Shown one piece after another: positions 22,646 to 34,889 of a stretch of 64,000 nt of DNA (the first letter of the stretch is position 1; the number at the start of each line of letters is the position of its first letter). Both the position numbers and the translations under genes were made by a program. The DNA lies in contig NW_026999299.1 of assembly GCF_037126465.1 (NCBI RefSeq), positions 124,001 to 188,000 on the forward strand, given 5' to 3'. Source of the stretch: Ornithodoros turicata. Lineage: Eukaryota; Arthropoda; Arachnida; Ixodida; Argasidae. Below the pieces are notes generated by a model. That model saw only the letters and a program-made list of their open reading frames with translations. It was not told where the DNA came from and ran no database searches.

Positions 22646-23705
22646 TCGAAAGACATTTCATCGAAGATCGAAACGGCAGCGGTCGTTTGATCGATTTTTG
22701 ATTGGTTCACTTGTAGTGTTGAACGCCGGAGTTCTAAATGCCGTTATCCTAAGCAACATTTAACTGCGTGTAACCCGTTTGCTCGTAAACACATTCCTCA
22801 TGCTAACCCACTTTTTCAAATAATAATTGATTTCAAGTATTAAACATTCTTGGCAAATAAATAAAAATAAATTAATGACATTTTTCGATTATTTATTGCT
22901 GTTGAATGTGGATAAATTTTAACAATGTATTATTGTTTCTGACAATCAACTGACCATTGTATAGGAGAAAGAACAGTTTTAGTTTATTTACTTTTCGCCT
23001 ATGTGCAGGTGAATCTAAATTTAGTTCTTGCAACAGACATGTAACCGAAGAAGTCCTTCGCAACCTAGACAAGATAAGCAGGGCAGCAGATCTGTGTACT
23101 TTCTCTATTTTTTCGGATAGCGTGCACGTGTAGTGACCCAGATTGCAGATGCATACACTAAACGAGGTTGAACTAAGGTTTTATATGCTGTGAATTTAAT
23201 ATCTTTCGTTGTGCCATGGCGAAATTTCCTTCTTAGCATCCACAGAATTCGAGTGGCTTTCGCGCACATATGGCTATCCCGTCTCGGACCGTTCCTTTTA
23301 AATATGTCACCAGCAATGAGAAGGGTGCTCAGAAGAAACACAGACTATCGGCTGCTCCCAACCTGGGGCAACTTTCTTCAACATGTGTCCGACTGGTTCG
23401 TAAATTACAAACGTCTGCAAGTAACCAGCGGTCTCCCTGCAAAAAAAAAGGAAAATAAATAATAATAATAAAAATGAAAAAAAGCAGAGCACCCTGATTG
23501 CCAGCTCCGTATGCTCGAGTCAAAAGTTACAGAAAAAGAGGTGCGGATGACACAGTGCATGCAGTTTTGAACTCCCTTCGAACAAACGTCTTTCGAACAA
23601 ACGGCGTCGATCAACCGGCTTTCGATCAAACGGTTTTCGACCAAGCGGCGTTCGATCAAACGTCATTAGACCAAACGGCGTTCGACCAAATGGGCGGAGA
23701 CTACG
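22625..23705 (-). mobile_element. Foldback-like element with TTCGAYCAAACGG phrase ends, copy 1
   Basis: Both ends are blocks of a degenerate phrase (TTCGATCAAACGG, TTCGACCAAACGG). The left block (22625-22700) runs in reverse and the right block (23575-23700) runs forward, giving an inverted pair. The interior is homologous, in opposite orientation, to 33345-34605: ACATTGTTAAAATTT, AAATTTAGATTCAC and an embedded reverse-transcriptase fragment match. It is non-autonomous, apparently carrying a captured LINE piece. Confidence 0.65.
23105..23345 (-). pseudogene. LINE reverse-transcriptase C-terminal fragment
   Basis: The minus-strand frame includes MCAKATRILWMLRRKF and AYKTLVQPRLVYASAIW, the thumb-side segment typical of non-LTR retrotransposon reverse transcriptases. 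The catalytic core is absent. A more decayed copy of the same fragment lies on the plus strand at about 33700-33890, within the second copy of the same foldback-like element. It is not functional. Confidence 0.75.
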
Positions 23706-23917
23706 GCGTTCAAACACCCATTGACTCACGATAGATAAAAATAAACTTCCATAAAAATTCGTTCTGACTACATACAAGCAGCACCAAGCTGTTACATAAA
23801 TTTCAAGCTGACACATTAAGCGGTCTTGGTAATCGCCATTCATTCCACCTTTCTCACCCTATGACCTTGTTCCAAATGCGGGAGAGGAAGACCCGGCCTT
23901 TGTGGTCGCCCGCCTTT

Positions 23918-24090
23918 CGGTGCATATGAGCATTCGGGTGTTCTGGACGTTTGATGCTTATGAGCAGCTTCTCCCCTCCTGCTCATTTCCACGAAACGCT
24001 CAAAACCACCAACTTTTTTTCGGCGCATATGAGCGTTTGGAGGTTTTGAGCGTTTGAAGGTTATGAGCATTTGGTGCTTATGAGCTACTA
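23918..24090. repeat. Degenerate phrase block (TGAGCATTTGG-like)
   Basis: Repeated variants of TATGAGCATTTGG, TTATGAGCA and TTGAGCGTTTGGAGG. No inverted partner was found in the window. It borders the left end of the duplicated-gene arm. Confidence 0.6.
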
Positions 24091-24363
24091 CCCTGGAGGT
24101 ATACGATAACTCCATGAAGAAGGCCCAACTCTTTCCTCATGTGTGAACCGATAAATCTATCATTTGGCACAATGGTTGACGCAGAGTGTGTTACGCAGTG
24201 AAGTTGTGTTTTCAGACTGCATAGGGTACGTAACGTGTTGTTATCGCTGCACGGCGTGCGATTGTACAGGCGCACGGGATCCGATGTAAATCAAGTTTAT
24301 GCAGTCGTTAAACCCAAAAACTGAAAATCGAAAATACTCAATATCTGCTGCTTAGTACCCCCG

Positions 24364-24369
24364 TTTATT
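24364..24369 (-). terminator. Polyadenylation signal AATAAA, peptide gene copy A
   Basis: AATAAA on the minus strand, about 115 nt past the stop codon. The equivalent signal is conserved in copy B (43705-43710). Confidence 0.6.
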
Positions 24370-24485
24370 GTCCTCAACAGTTCCCGCAACCAATGATCAT
24401 TCCGAAAAGAGAATACCAGGGTCCGTTGCTTAATACGTGCAAATTGATCATTTCGTAGTTAAGGATTGTCGGTCAGCGATGTTGT

Positions 24486-25301
24486 TCATCCCACGATCCC
24501 GGAGCATTTCTTACACTGGCTTATCGCTGTACAATGGCCGCTAGGGCACGTAATATCAACACAAGCGCAGAGATCAGTGTCACCACCACGACCTGCAAAG
24601 GGACACGAAAAAGTCGTCACAATGATGGCTACGGTAACATCGCTAATAACTCCAAAAGCCCTTACGATCAAGTTTGTGCCCTTCCGGTGCAGCTCCACTC
24701 ACGATGAATGCACCTTAAAAAGAAAGGTAAATATTGAGTTTCTCACACACTCAAGTTCCCTGCTCTTCGAGCCCACCACGTCAGCTGTTGCGTCACGCAC
24801 TGGCGCTTTCGACAGCTTGTTACGTGTCCTGAGCACCTGTTTGCGTGACAGTATCGTGCATCTAAACATGCTGCCGAATGACAAGGAAAGCCTTCGCGAA
24901 GAAAGCTTTCTGCTATCTTAGCGCGGGTTATATATTAAAAGAAAACAAGAAAAAGATAGAGGAAAGGTTAGGGAATGTGTATGACGGCGTTTTTCATTCG
25001 GTTCGCCATAATTGTCCACCTAAATAAAGCTGAATCATCTTGGAGCGATCCGCTAAGAGTAAAAGATGGAAACAAAAGTCCCATGCAGTTCGGTAGCCGC
25101 CGATGTTTCCTACACTGTCTGTTCTTCTACTAGGCGTAGGACATCTTCTACTGGTTATAGTAGAAGAAATTTCTGTTGGAAACGACAGCGGCTCTCGAGG
25201 TGTAGCTTTTGGGTTCATCAAACGTTCACAACATCCTATTAGATCATATTAGTGTTACCAAAGAGGAGGACGAAGACAACAGCGAAACCTAGAGGCGTCA
25301 T
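24486..25301 (-). CDS. Secreted 65-residue cysteine-rich peptide, copy A (three coding exons)
   Basis: Coding exons, in order on the minus strand: 25259-25301, 24666-24713 and 24486-24592, all joined at GT/AG sites with matching phase. Exon one (MTPLGFAVVFVLLF) is a signal peptide. Exon two (16 codons) gives a short linker ending KLDR. Exon three carries six cysteines in the pattern C-x-C-x4-C-x4-C-x5-C-x2-C (DLCACVDITCPSGHC then QCKKC), ending SGIVG. A 5' non-coding exon (25839 to about 25865) precedes a ~500-nt intron; the acceptor lies at 25332-25333. A TATA box and AATAAA bracket the gene. I do not recognise the family. Small secreted disulfide-rich peptides are common in tick saliva, which is a plausible but unproven role. 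The exons differ from copy B more than the introns do, mostly at amino-acid-changing sites. Confidence 0.78.
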
Positions 25302-25885
25302 TGTGTCCACGGAGAGATCGTTGAAACTTTCCTGGGGAAGGGAAACAAGAGCTTAGCTGTCAGAAAGTCCTCAGGAATAGTTTTGGTAAAAACCTCATTT
25401 AATGAGATACCACGATGTGTAGTTTGCACGAAACTTAAAATTGAGTTGCGCGTTTCGCATCTAAGGTTAGTTTTCTAAAACTTTGACCTGTGCGTTGACA
25501 TGGAAAAAACTCTTTTGGGCTGTTGTGCTTTTGTGATGATGAATGGATGTCTGGAAATTTCTTCTACTACTTGAGTCTTTTTTCCCATGCCCTTGTTTTT
25601 CAAAGTCAACTTTGAGTCGAGATATTTCGAGGGAGGGAATTATCAACAGACCGGCATCTTATCTCACAAACGCGGTAGACCGAACCGTGCCAGGAGCCAT
25701 GGTTATGAAGTAATTAGACGTATTCAAGTGCATGACACCACATAATAGCCAAAGCATAGAACATCACTGCTAACAGAAAACTATGCTAGTACAGTATAGG
25801 AAGTATAAAGACCGGTTATCTCTCAAAGAAGTGCTTACCTGCAGGGAGGATATTTTAGATGTGTAGACTATAGGAACTGCCATAG

Positions 25886-25893
25886 CTTTTATA
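25886..25893 (-). promoter_or_regulatory. TATA box, peptide gene copy A
   Basis: TATAAAAG on the minus strand, about 40 nt before the end of the 5' non-coding exon (CTGCAG followed by donor GTAAGC). Transcription probably starts near 25865. The box and its spacing to the donor are identical in copy B. Confidence 0.7.
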
Positions 25894-26293
25894 GGACACT
25901 CCATGCAGGCGTACGTGAGTCTTTTGTCCTTCGTAAATCCCTATTCGTGAAGCCTTCCAGTAAGCTTTTAATCAGATTTCTGAAAAACCATCGACGAGAA
26001 TTGACTTTGCCAGAAAGCACCGTGCACGTGGCATTCATTTCCCGGTATTTAAGCTTCAGAGAGAACCCCCGTACACCCGTGTTCGTTGTAGCAGTGGTAT
26101 AATCGCGGACAGGCACGCCGCGAATGAGGCAGCTTTCACTCTCATTTAGAGTGTCAAGGTTGTGCGAGATGATGTTTCCGCAAATTATTCGGAAACCTCT
26201 CACCGGAGATGCGTATTTCCACTGCAAGCACGTGTTCGCAGCCACATGTGCCCGTAGAATATAAAAACAAAAAAATGACAAGGTTATGACCAT
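25889..26293 (-). other. Open frame upstream of peptide gene copy A, status unclear
   Basis: A 134-codon frame immediately upstream of the promoter; its stop codon TAA lies inside the TATA box. The matching frame is open in copy B despite a 9-bp length difference, which is in frame. No domain, signal peptide or motif is recognised. Divergence between the copies here is about that of the surrounding non-coding sequence, so this may be promoter-proximal DNA that happens to be open. Confidence 0.25.
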
Positions 26294-26565
26294 GAACGAG
26301 ACGGGGATTCAAAGCCTGGGAACTGTTGTGGTCCATGAATTCGCAGAATATGCAGTGAAACATGTGCTGTAGGGGACACGGCTGTCTAAAATCGGCACTC
26401 TGTGGTTTATCTAATCTCAAATCTCCACGTATTGCAAGGCTATATCTTTCGAGTAATAAACACGAGCAGCACCTGGTCAATCTTCAAATAAAATATTGGC
26501 ACAACACTTTCAAGTGTAACAGGGGTAATATGGGACCGCGAAGTACTGGCAGGCGATTTTAGCTG

Positions 26566-26764
26566 GGGTGCGGACAAAAGCTCACCGGACAAACACTCAC
26601 CCAACAAAAGCTCACCGAGGGTGGACGAAAGCTCACCGCTTTACTTTCCTCTTCTTTTCCACTTGCTTTATTTATTATATTCGTGGGCCATATGGTGAGC
26701 TAAAATGGCTCCCGGACAAAAGCTCACCGGTGGCGGACAAAAGCCCACCGCACCGTCCGTCTCT
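26566..26764. repeat. Phrase block (GGACAAAAGCTCACC) and inverted partner flanking the 87-bp satellite
   Basis: Variants of GGACAAAAGCTCACC surround a pyrimidine-rich segment (TTTCCTCTTCTTTTCCACTT, then GCTTTATTTATTATATTC). The reverse complement of that segment, with an adjoining GGTGAGCTTTTC, is at 33270-33345, just past the other end of the satellite. The 87-bp array therefore lies between inverted copies of the same sequence. Confidence 0.7.
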
Positions 26765-29700
26765 GACCTAACCTTGGTCAGTCTCGACGGGTGCATATTC
26801 TACATGAACTAACCCACTACCCAACGTGTGAAATACGTAAAAGGCTCTCCTGACCTAACCTTGGCCAGTCTCAACGGGTGCATATTCTACATGAACTGAC
26901 CCACTCCCTAACATGTGAAATACGTAAAAGGCTCTCCTGACCTAACCTTGGCCAGTCTCAACGGGTGCATATTCTACATGGACTGACCCACTCCCTAACA
27001 TGTGAAATACGTAAAAGGCTCTCCTGACCTAACCTTGGCCAGTCTCAACGGGTGCATATTCTACATGAACTGACCCACTCCCTAACATGTGAAATACGTA
27101 AAAGGCTCTCCTGACCTAACCTTGGCCAGTCTCAACGGGTGCATATTCTACATGGACTGACCCACTCCCTAACATGTGAAATACGTAAAAGGCTCTCCTG
27201 ACCTAACCTTGGCCAGTCTCAACGGGTGCATATTCTACATGGACTGACCCACTCCCTAACATGTGAAATACGTAAAAGGCTCTCCTGACCTAACCTTGGC
27301 CAGTCTCAACGGGTGCATATTCTACATGAACTGACCCACTCCCTAACATGTGAAATACGTAAAAGGCTCTCCTGACCTAACCTTGGCCAGTCTCAACGGG
27401 TGCATATTCTACATGGACTGACCCACTCCCTAACATGTGAAATACGTAAAAGGCTCTCCTGACCTAACCTTGGCCAGTCTCAACGGGTGCATATTCTACA
27501 TGAACTGACCCACTCCCTAACATGTGAAATACGTAAAAGGCTCTCCTGACCTAACCTTGGCCAGTCTCAACGGGTGCATATTCTACATGGACTGACCCAC
27601 TCCCTAACATGTGAAATACGTAAAAGGCTCTCCTGACCTAACCTTGGCCAGTCTCAACGGGTGCATATTCTACATGAACTGACCCACTCCCTAACATGTG
27701 AAATACGTAAAAGGCTCTCCTGACCTAACCTTGGCCAGTCTCAACGGGTGCATATTCTACATGGACTGACCCACTCCCTAACATGTGAAATACGTAAAAG
27801 GCTCTCCTGACCTAACCTTGGCCAGTCTCAACGGGTGCATATTCTACATGAACTGACCCACTCCCTAACATGTGAAATACGTAAAAGGCTCTCCTGACCT
27901 AACCTTGGCCAGTCTCAACGGGTGCATATTCTACATGGACTGACCCACTCCCTAACATGTGAAATACGTAAAAGGCTCTCCTGACCTAACCTTGGCCAGT
28001 CTCAACGGGTGCATATTCTACATGAACTGACCCACTCCCTAACATGTGAAATACGTAAAAGGCTCTCCTGACCTAACCTTGGCCAGTCTCAACGGGTGCA
28101 TATTCTACATGAACTGACCCACTCCCTAACATGTGAAATACGTAAAAGGCTCTCCTGACCTAACCTTGGCCAGTCTCAACGGGTGCATATTCTACATGGA
28201 CTGACCCACTCCCCAACGTGTGAAATACGTAAAAGGCTCTCCTGACCTAACCTTGGCCAGTCTCAACGGGTGCATATTCTACATGGACTGACCCACTCCC
28301 CAACGTGTGAAATACGTAAAAGGCTCTCCTGACCTAACCTTGGCCAGTCTCAACGGGTGCATATTCTACATGAACTGACCCACTCCCCAACGTGTGAAAT
28401 ACGTAAAAGGCTCTCCTGACCTAACCTTGGCCAGTCTCAACGGGTGCATATTCTACATGAACTGACCCACTCCCTAACATGTGAAATACGTAAAAGGCTC
28501 TCCTGACCTAACCTTGGCCAGTCTCAACGGGTGCATATTCTACATGGACTGACCCACTTCCCAACGTGTGAAATACGTAAAAGGCTCTCCTGACCTAACC
28601 TGGGTCAGTCTCGACGGGTGCATATTCTACATGGACTGACCCACTCCCCAACGTGTGAAATACGTAAAAGGCTCTCCTGACCTAACCTGGGTCAGTCTCG
28701 ACGGGTGCATATTCTAATTGGACTGACCCACTCCCCAACGTGTGAAATACGTAAAAGGCTCTCCTGACCTAACCTTGGCCAGTCTCAACGGGTGCATATT
28801 CTACATGGACTGACCCACTCCCCAACGTGTGAAATACGTAAAAGGCTCTCCTGACCTAACCTGGGTCAGTCTTGACGGGTGCATATTCTACATGGACTGA
28901 CCCACTCCCCATCGTGTGAAATACGTAAAAGGCTCTCCTGAAGTAACCTTGGTCAGTCTCGACGGGTGCATATTCTACATGGACTGACCCACTCCCCAAC
29001 GTGTGAAATACGTAAAAGGCTCTCCTGACCTAACCTTGGCCAGTCTCAACGGGTGCATATTCTACATGAACTGACCCACTCCCTAACATGTGAAATACGT
29101 AAAAGGCTCTCCTGACCTAACCTTGGCCAGTCTCAACGGGTGCATATTCTACATGGACTGACCCACTCCCCAACGTGTGAAATACGTAAAAGGCTCTCCT
29201 GACCTAACCTGGGTCAGTCTCGACGGGTGCATATTCTACATGGACTGACCCACTCCCCAACGTGTGAAATACGTAAAAGGCTCTTCTGACCTAACCTCGG
29301 TCAGTCTCGACGGGTGCATATTCTACATGAACTAACCCACTACCCAACGTGTGAAATACGTAAAAGGCTCTCCTGACCTAACCTTGGCCAGTCTCAACGG
29401 GTGCATATTCTACATGGACTGACCCACTCCCCAGCGTGTGAAATACGTAAAAGGCTCTCCTGACCTAACCTGGGTCAGTCTCGACGGGTGCATATTCTAC
29501 ATGGACTGACCCACTCCCCAACGTGTGAAATACGTAAAAGGCTCTCCTGACCTAACCTGGGTCAGTCTCAACGGGTGCATATTGTACATGGACTGACCCA
29601 CTCCCCAGCGTGTGAAATACGTAAAAGGCTCTCCTGACCTAACCTGGGTTAGTCTCGACGGGTGCATATTCTACATGAACTAACGCACTACCCAACGTGT

Positions 29701-32700
29701 GAAATACGTAAAAGGCTCTCCTGACCTAACCTTGGCCAGTCTCAACGGGTGCATATTCTACATGGACTGACCCACTCCCCAGCGTGTGAAATACGTAAAA
29801 GGCTCTCCTGACCTAACCTGGGTCAGTCTCGACGGGTGCATATTCTACATGGACTGACCCACTCCCCAGCGTGTGAAATACGTAAAAGGCTCTCCTGACC
29901 TAACCTGGGTCAGTCTCGACGGGTGCATATTCTACATGGACTGACCCACTCCCCAGCGTGTGAAATACGTAAAAGGCTCTCCTGACCTAACCTTGGCCAG
30001 TCTCAACGGGTGCATATTCTACATGGACTGACCCACTCCCTAACATGTGAAATACGTAAAAGGCTTTCCTGACCTAACCTTGGTCAGTCTCAACGGGTGC
30101 ATATTCTACATGAACTGACCCACTCCCTAACATGTGAAATACGTAAAAGGCTCTCCTGACCTAACCTTGGCCAGTCTCAACGGGTGCATATTCTACATGG
30201 ACTGACCCACTCCCCAGCGTGTGAAATACGTAAAAGGCTCTCCTGACCTAACCTGGGTCAGTCTCGACGGGTGCATATTCTACATGGACTGACCCACTCC
30301 CCAACGTGTGAAATACGTAAAAGGCTCTCCTGACCTAACCTGGGTCAGTCTCAACGGGTGCATATTCTACATGGACTGACCCACTCCCCAGCGTGTGAAA
30401 TACGTAAAAGGCTCTCCTGACCTAACCTGGGTTAGTCTCGACGGGTGCATATTCTACATGAACTAACGCACTACCCAACGTGTGAAATACGTAAAAGGCT
30501 CTCCTGACCTAACCTTGGCCAGTCTCAACGGGTGCATATTCTACATGGACTGACCCACTCCCCAGCGTGTGAAATACGTAAAAGGCTCTCCTGACCTAAC
30601 CTGGGTCAGTCTCGACGGGTGCATATTCTACATGGACTGACCCACTCCCCAGCGTGTGAAATACGTAAAAGGCTCTCCTGACCTAACCTGGGTCAGTCTC
30701 GACGGGTGCATATTCTACATGGACTGACCCACTCCCCAGCATGTGAAATACGTAAAAGGCTCTCCTGACCTAACCTTGGCCAGTCTCAACGGGTGCATAT
30801 TCTACATGGACTGACCCACTCCCTAACATGTGAAATACGTAAAAGGCTTTCCTGACCTAACCTTGGTCAGTCTCAACGGGTGCATATTCTACATGGACTG
30901 ACCCACTCCCCAACGTGTGAAATACGTAAAAGGCTCTCCTGACCTAACCTGGGTCAGTCTCGACGGGTGCATATTCTACATGGACTGACCCACTGCCCAA
31001 CGTGTGAAATACGTAAAAGGCTCTCCTGACCTAACCTGGGTCAGTCTCGACGGGTGCATATTCTACATGGACTGACCCACTCCCCAACGTGTGAAATACG
31101 TGAAAGGCTCTCCTGACCTAACCTGGGTCAGTCTCGACGGGTGCATATTCTACATGGACTGACCCACTCCCAAACGTGTGAAATACGTAAAAGGCTCTCC
31201 TGACCTAACCTTGGCCAGTCTCAACGGGTGCATATTCTACATGGACTGACCCACTCCCCAACGTGTGAAATACGTAAAAGGCTCTCCTGACCTAACCTGG
31301 GTCAGTCTCGACGAGTGCATATTCTACATGGACTGACCCACTCCCCAACGTGTGAAATACGTAAAAGGCTCTCCTGAAGTAACCTTGGTCAGTCTCGACG
31401 GGTGCATATTCTACATGGACTGACCCACTCCCCAACGTGTGAAATACGTAAAAGGCTCTCCTGACCTAACCTTGGCCAGTCTCAATGGGTGCATATTCTA
31501 CGTGAACTGACCCACTCCCTAACATGTGAAATACGTAAAAGGCTCTCCTGACCTAACCTTGGCCAGTCTCAACGGGTGCATATTCTACATGGACTGACCC
31601 ACTCCCCAACGTGTGAAATACGTAAAAGGCTCTCCTGACCTAACCTGGGTCAGTCTCGACGGGTGCATATTCTACATGGACTGACCCACTCCCCAACGTG
31701 TGAAATACGTAAAAGGCTCTCCTGACCTAACCTGGGTCAGTCTCGACGGGTGCATATTCTACATGGACTGACCCACTCCCCAACGTGTGAAATACGTAAA
31801 AGGCTCTCCTGAAGTAACCTTGGTCAGTCTCGATGGGTGCATATTCTACATGGACTGACCCACTCCCCAACGTGTGAAATACGTAAAATGCTCTCCTTAC
31901 CTAACCTTGGTCAGTCTCGACAGGTACATATTCTACATGGACTGACCCACTCCCCAACGTGTGAAATACGTAAAAGGCTCTCCTTACCTAACCTTGGTCA
32001 GTCTCGACAGGTGCATATTCTACATGGACTGACCCACTCCCCAACGTGTGAAATACGTAAAAGGCTCTCCTTACCTAACCTTGGTCAGTCTCGACAGGTG
32101 CATATTCTACATGGACTGACCCACTCCCCAACGTGTGAAATACGTAAAAGGCTCTCCTGACCTAACCTTGGTCAGTCTCAACGGGTTCATATTCTACATG
32201 AACTGACCCACTCCCCAACGTGTGAAATACGTAAAAGGCTCTCCTGAAGTAACCTTCGTCAGTCTCGACGGGTGCATATTCTACATGGACTGACCCACTC
32301 CCCAACGTGTGAAATACGTAAAAGGCTCTCCTGAAGTAACCTTGGTCAGTCTCAACGGGTGCATATTCTACATGGACTGACCCACTCCCCAACGTGTGAA
32401 ATACGTAAAAGGCTCTCCTGAAGTAACCTTGGTCAGTCTCGACGGGTGCATATTCTATATGGACTGAACCACTCCCCAACGTGTGAAATACGTAAAATGC
32501 TCTCCTTACCTAACCTTGGTCAGTCTCGACAGGTGCATATTCTACATGGACTGACCCACTCCCCAACGTGTGAAATACGTAAAAGGCTCTCCTGACCTAA
32601 CCTTGGTCAGTCTCAACGGGTGCATATTCTACATGAACTGACCCACTCCCCAACGTGTGAAATACGTAAAAGGCTCTCCTGAAGTAACCTTGGTCAGTCT

Positions 32701-33272
32701 CAACGGGTGCATATTCTACATGGACTGACCCACTCCCCAACGTGTGAAATACGTAAAAGGCTCTCCTGACCTAACCTGGGTCAGTCTCGACGGGTGCATA
32801 TTCTACATGGACTGACCCACTCCCCAACGTGTGAAATACGTAAAAGGCTCTCCTGACCTAACCTGGGTCAGTCTCGACGGGTGCATATTCTACATGGACT
32901 GACCCACTCCCCAACGTGTGAAATACGTAAAAGGCTCTCCTGAAGTAACCTTGGTCAGTCTCGACGGGTGCATATTCTACATGGACTGACCCACTCCCCA
33001 ACGTGTGAAATACGTAAAATGCTCTCCTTACCTAACCTTGCTCAGTCTCGACAGGTGCATATTCTGCATGGACTGACCCACTCCCCAACGTGTGAAATAC
33101 GTAAAAGGCTCTCCTGACCTAACCTTGGTCAGTCTCAACGGGTGCATATTCTACATGGACTGACCCACTCCCCAAGGTGTGAAATACGTAAAAGGCTCTC
33201 CTGAAGTAACCTTGGTCAGTCTCGACGGGTGCATATTCTACATGAACTTACCCACTCCCCAACGTGTCAAAT
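26765..33272. repeat. 87-bp satellite array, about 75 units
   Basis: Head-to-tail 87-bp units containing GACCTAACC, GGGTGCATATTCTACATG, GACTGACCCACTCCC and GTGAAATACGTAAAAGGCTC. The left part alternates ATGAACTGACC and ATGGACTGACC units, a two-unit higher-order pattern. The middle and right mix CCTTGGCCAGTCTCAACG, CCTGGGTCAGTCTCGACG and AAGTAACCTTGGTCAGTC types. Since 87 is a multiple of three, long open frames of 29-residue repeats appear on both strands (for example 31837-32160 plus, 32162-32479 minus); they are by-products of periodicity. No ribozyme core was found. Confidence 0.97.
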
Positions 33273-33344
33273 ACGTAGGCCCAAGAATATAATAAATAAA
33301 GCAGTTGCAAAAGAAGAGGAAAGTAAGGCGGTGAGCTTTTCTCC

Positions 33345-34605
33345 GCACCCCTTGGTCGAACGCTGTTCGATCGAAAGCCGGTTGATCGACGCCGTTTGTT
33401 CGAAGGGAGTTCAAAGCTCCATGCGATGTGTCGTCCGCACCGCTTTTTCTGCAACCTTTGACTCGTGCATACGCAGCAGGCAATCTTCTCCTCCTCCTCC
33501 TCTTTTTTTTTTTTTGCTCTTTTCAGCCGAAGAGTGGAGACCACTGGTTATTTGCAGACATTTGTCATCCACGAACAGCACACTGGATAGAATAGTGCGA
33601 AAGAACACGGCGAACGTGTAGGACGTATATTGAAGAAAATGGCCTCAGGTTGGGAGCAGCCGATAGTCTGTGCTTCTTCTGGGCTCCCCTCTCATTGCTG
33701 GCGACATATTTATTAAAATCAACGATCTGAAATGGGATAGCCATATGTGCGCAAAAGCCACTCGAAGTCTGTGGATGATAAGAAGGAAATTTCGCCATGG
33801 TACAACGAAAGATAATTGAGTTAACAGCCATATAAAACCGTAGTTCAAGCCTGTTTAGAGTGGCAGTCTGGGATCCCTACACATGCACGCTATCAGAAAA
33901 AATAAATAAATAAAATAAAGACAAAGAAGTACAAGTATCTGCTCCCCGGCTCATATTGTTTAGGTTTCGAATGACTGAAGTTGTTCGAAGTTGTAAGAAT
34001 CAAATTTAGATTCACTTGGACATAGGCACGAAGCAAGTAAGCTAAAACTTAAGTTAAATACAAACATTAATAATACATTGTTAAAATTTGTTTATGTTCG
34101 ACGCGAATAAATCATCCAAAAAATGTCATATATGTTGATTTAATTTATTTATTTTGCGAAAATATTTATTATTTGACATCAACGATTATTTGACAAAGTG
34201 TTGGGGGATTAGGGGTGAAAGACATGTATGGCATGTTTAGTCACTATCTGTCAGAGAGGAAAAACCTATCAAGTTGTCCAACGAGAGAGGGTGAACAACC
34301 CAGGCCCTTGGACCGCTTTTTGGACGCGAAAAAGTAGGTTAGGATGAGGAATGTGTTTAAGGCCAAGCAGACTACACACATTTAAATGTTCCTCAGGATG
34401 ACGGCATTTACAACTGCAGCTTCGTTTTGTTGTTTTCTTTTTCTTTCTTTTGTTTCACCAACGGTCCAGGCGAAGCAACAAAAAAGTCGATCAAACGACC
34501 GCTGCCGTTTCGACCAAACGGTGTTCTATCAAATGGCTTTCGACCAAATGTCCCGCGTTCGATGGAGCGGCTTTCGACCAAACGGCGTTCGATCAAATGT
34601 CTCGG
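33345..34605 (+). mobile_element. Foldback-like element with TTCGAYCAAACGG phrase ends, copy 2
   Basis: Inverted relative to copy 1 at 22625-23705. The left block (about 33350-33415) reads TGGTCGAACG and GGTTGATCGACG, the reverse of the phrase; the right block (34485-34605) reads TTTCGACCAAACGG and TTCGATCAAATG. The interior holds a decayed LINE reverse-transcriptase fragment at about 33700-33890 (GATAGCCATATGTGCGCAAA on the plus strand) with a stop codon after the HGTTKDN segment. Confidence 0.65.
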
Positions 34606-34889
34606 AACCATTTTTTGTATGATGTCAGATGCGAGTAAAAGTTAGTGACTGTAGCGCAAAAGAGGACCCTCACCGCGTTCTGCCAAAAGGCATTCAGCAC
34701 TTGGCTTGTCGTTTTCAGCAGACGACCAGGAGAATGCAATATAGTAAATCAAGTAAGTAATAAATGTGTTTATTACTTGTCTCGTGTTTTCACCGGCCTT
34801 CATGAAAGCTTTTTCACTGGAAACACAGCAAGCCCTAGCTGAAGCTGGAGAACTCCTGGTGGAGGTCCTCCACGAGCGGGAAACGGCTC

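Larger units (their letters stand above)
20527..23907. mobile_element. Region bounded by ~160-bp inverted repeats
   Basis: Left arm 20530-20690 (GACCACAAAGGCCGGGTCTT onward) matches the reverse complement of 23770-23907, including GAAAGGTGGAATGAATGGCG. The left arm interrupts a satellite unit. It could be one large foldback element or two solitary copies in opposite orientation; no target duplication settles this. The interior is a mosaic, and no transposase was recognised. Confidence 0.6.
24105..26365 (-). repeat. Inverted segmental duplication, arm A
   Basis: About 2.26 kb matches 41545-43965 in reverse orientation. The arms share a peptide gene, its promoter and introns, and flanking sequence out to CTGCACGGCGTGCGATTGTA-like sequence at one end and GCATATTCTGCGAA at the other. 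Non-coding parts differ by only a few percent plus indels. About 15 kb, mostly satellite and transposons, separates the arms. Confidence 0.9.

Noticed and set aside
31837..32479. 29-residue repeat proteins in the 87-bp satellite
   Set aside because: 87 is divisible by three, so open frames arise on both strands wherever no unit has a stop; they are confined to a few variant units.
26765..33272. Hammerhead-like CTGACCC...GTGAAATACGTA in the 87-bp unit
   Set aside because: The core CUGANGA is absent (CUGACCC), no stem II forms between the motifs, and no NUH triplet follows the palindrome.
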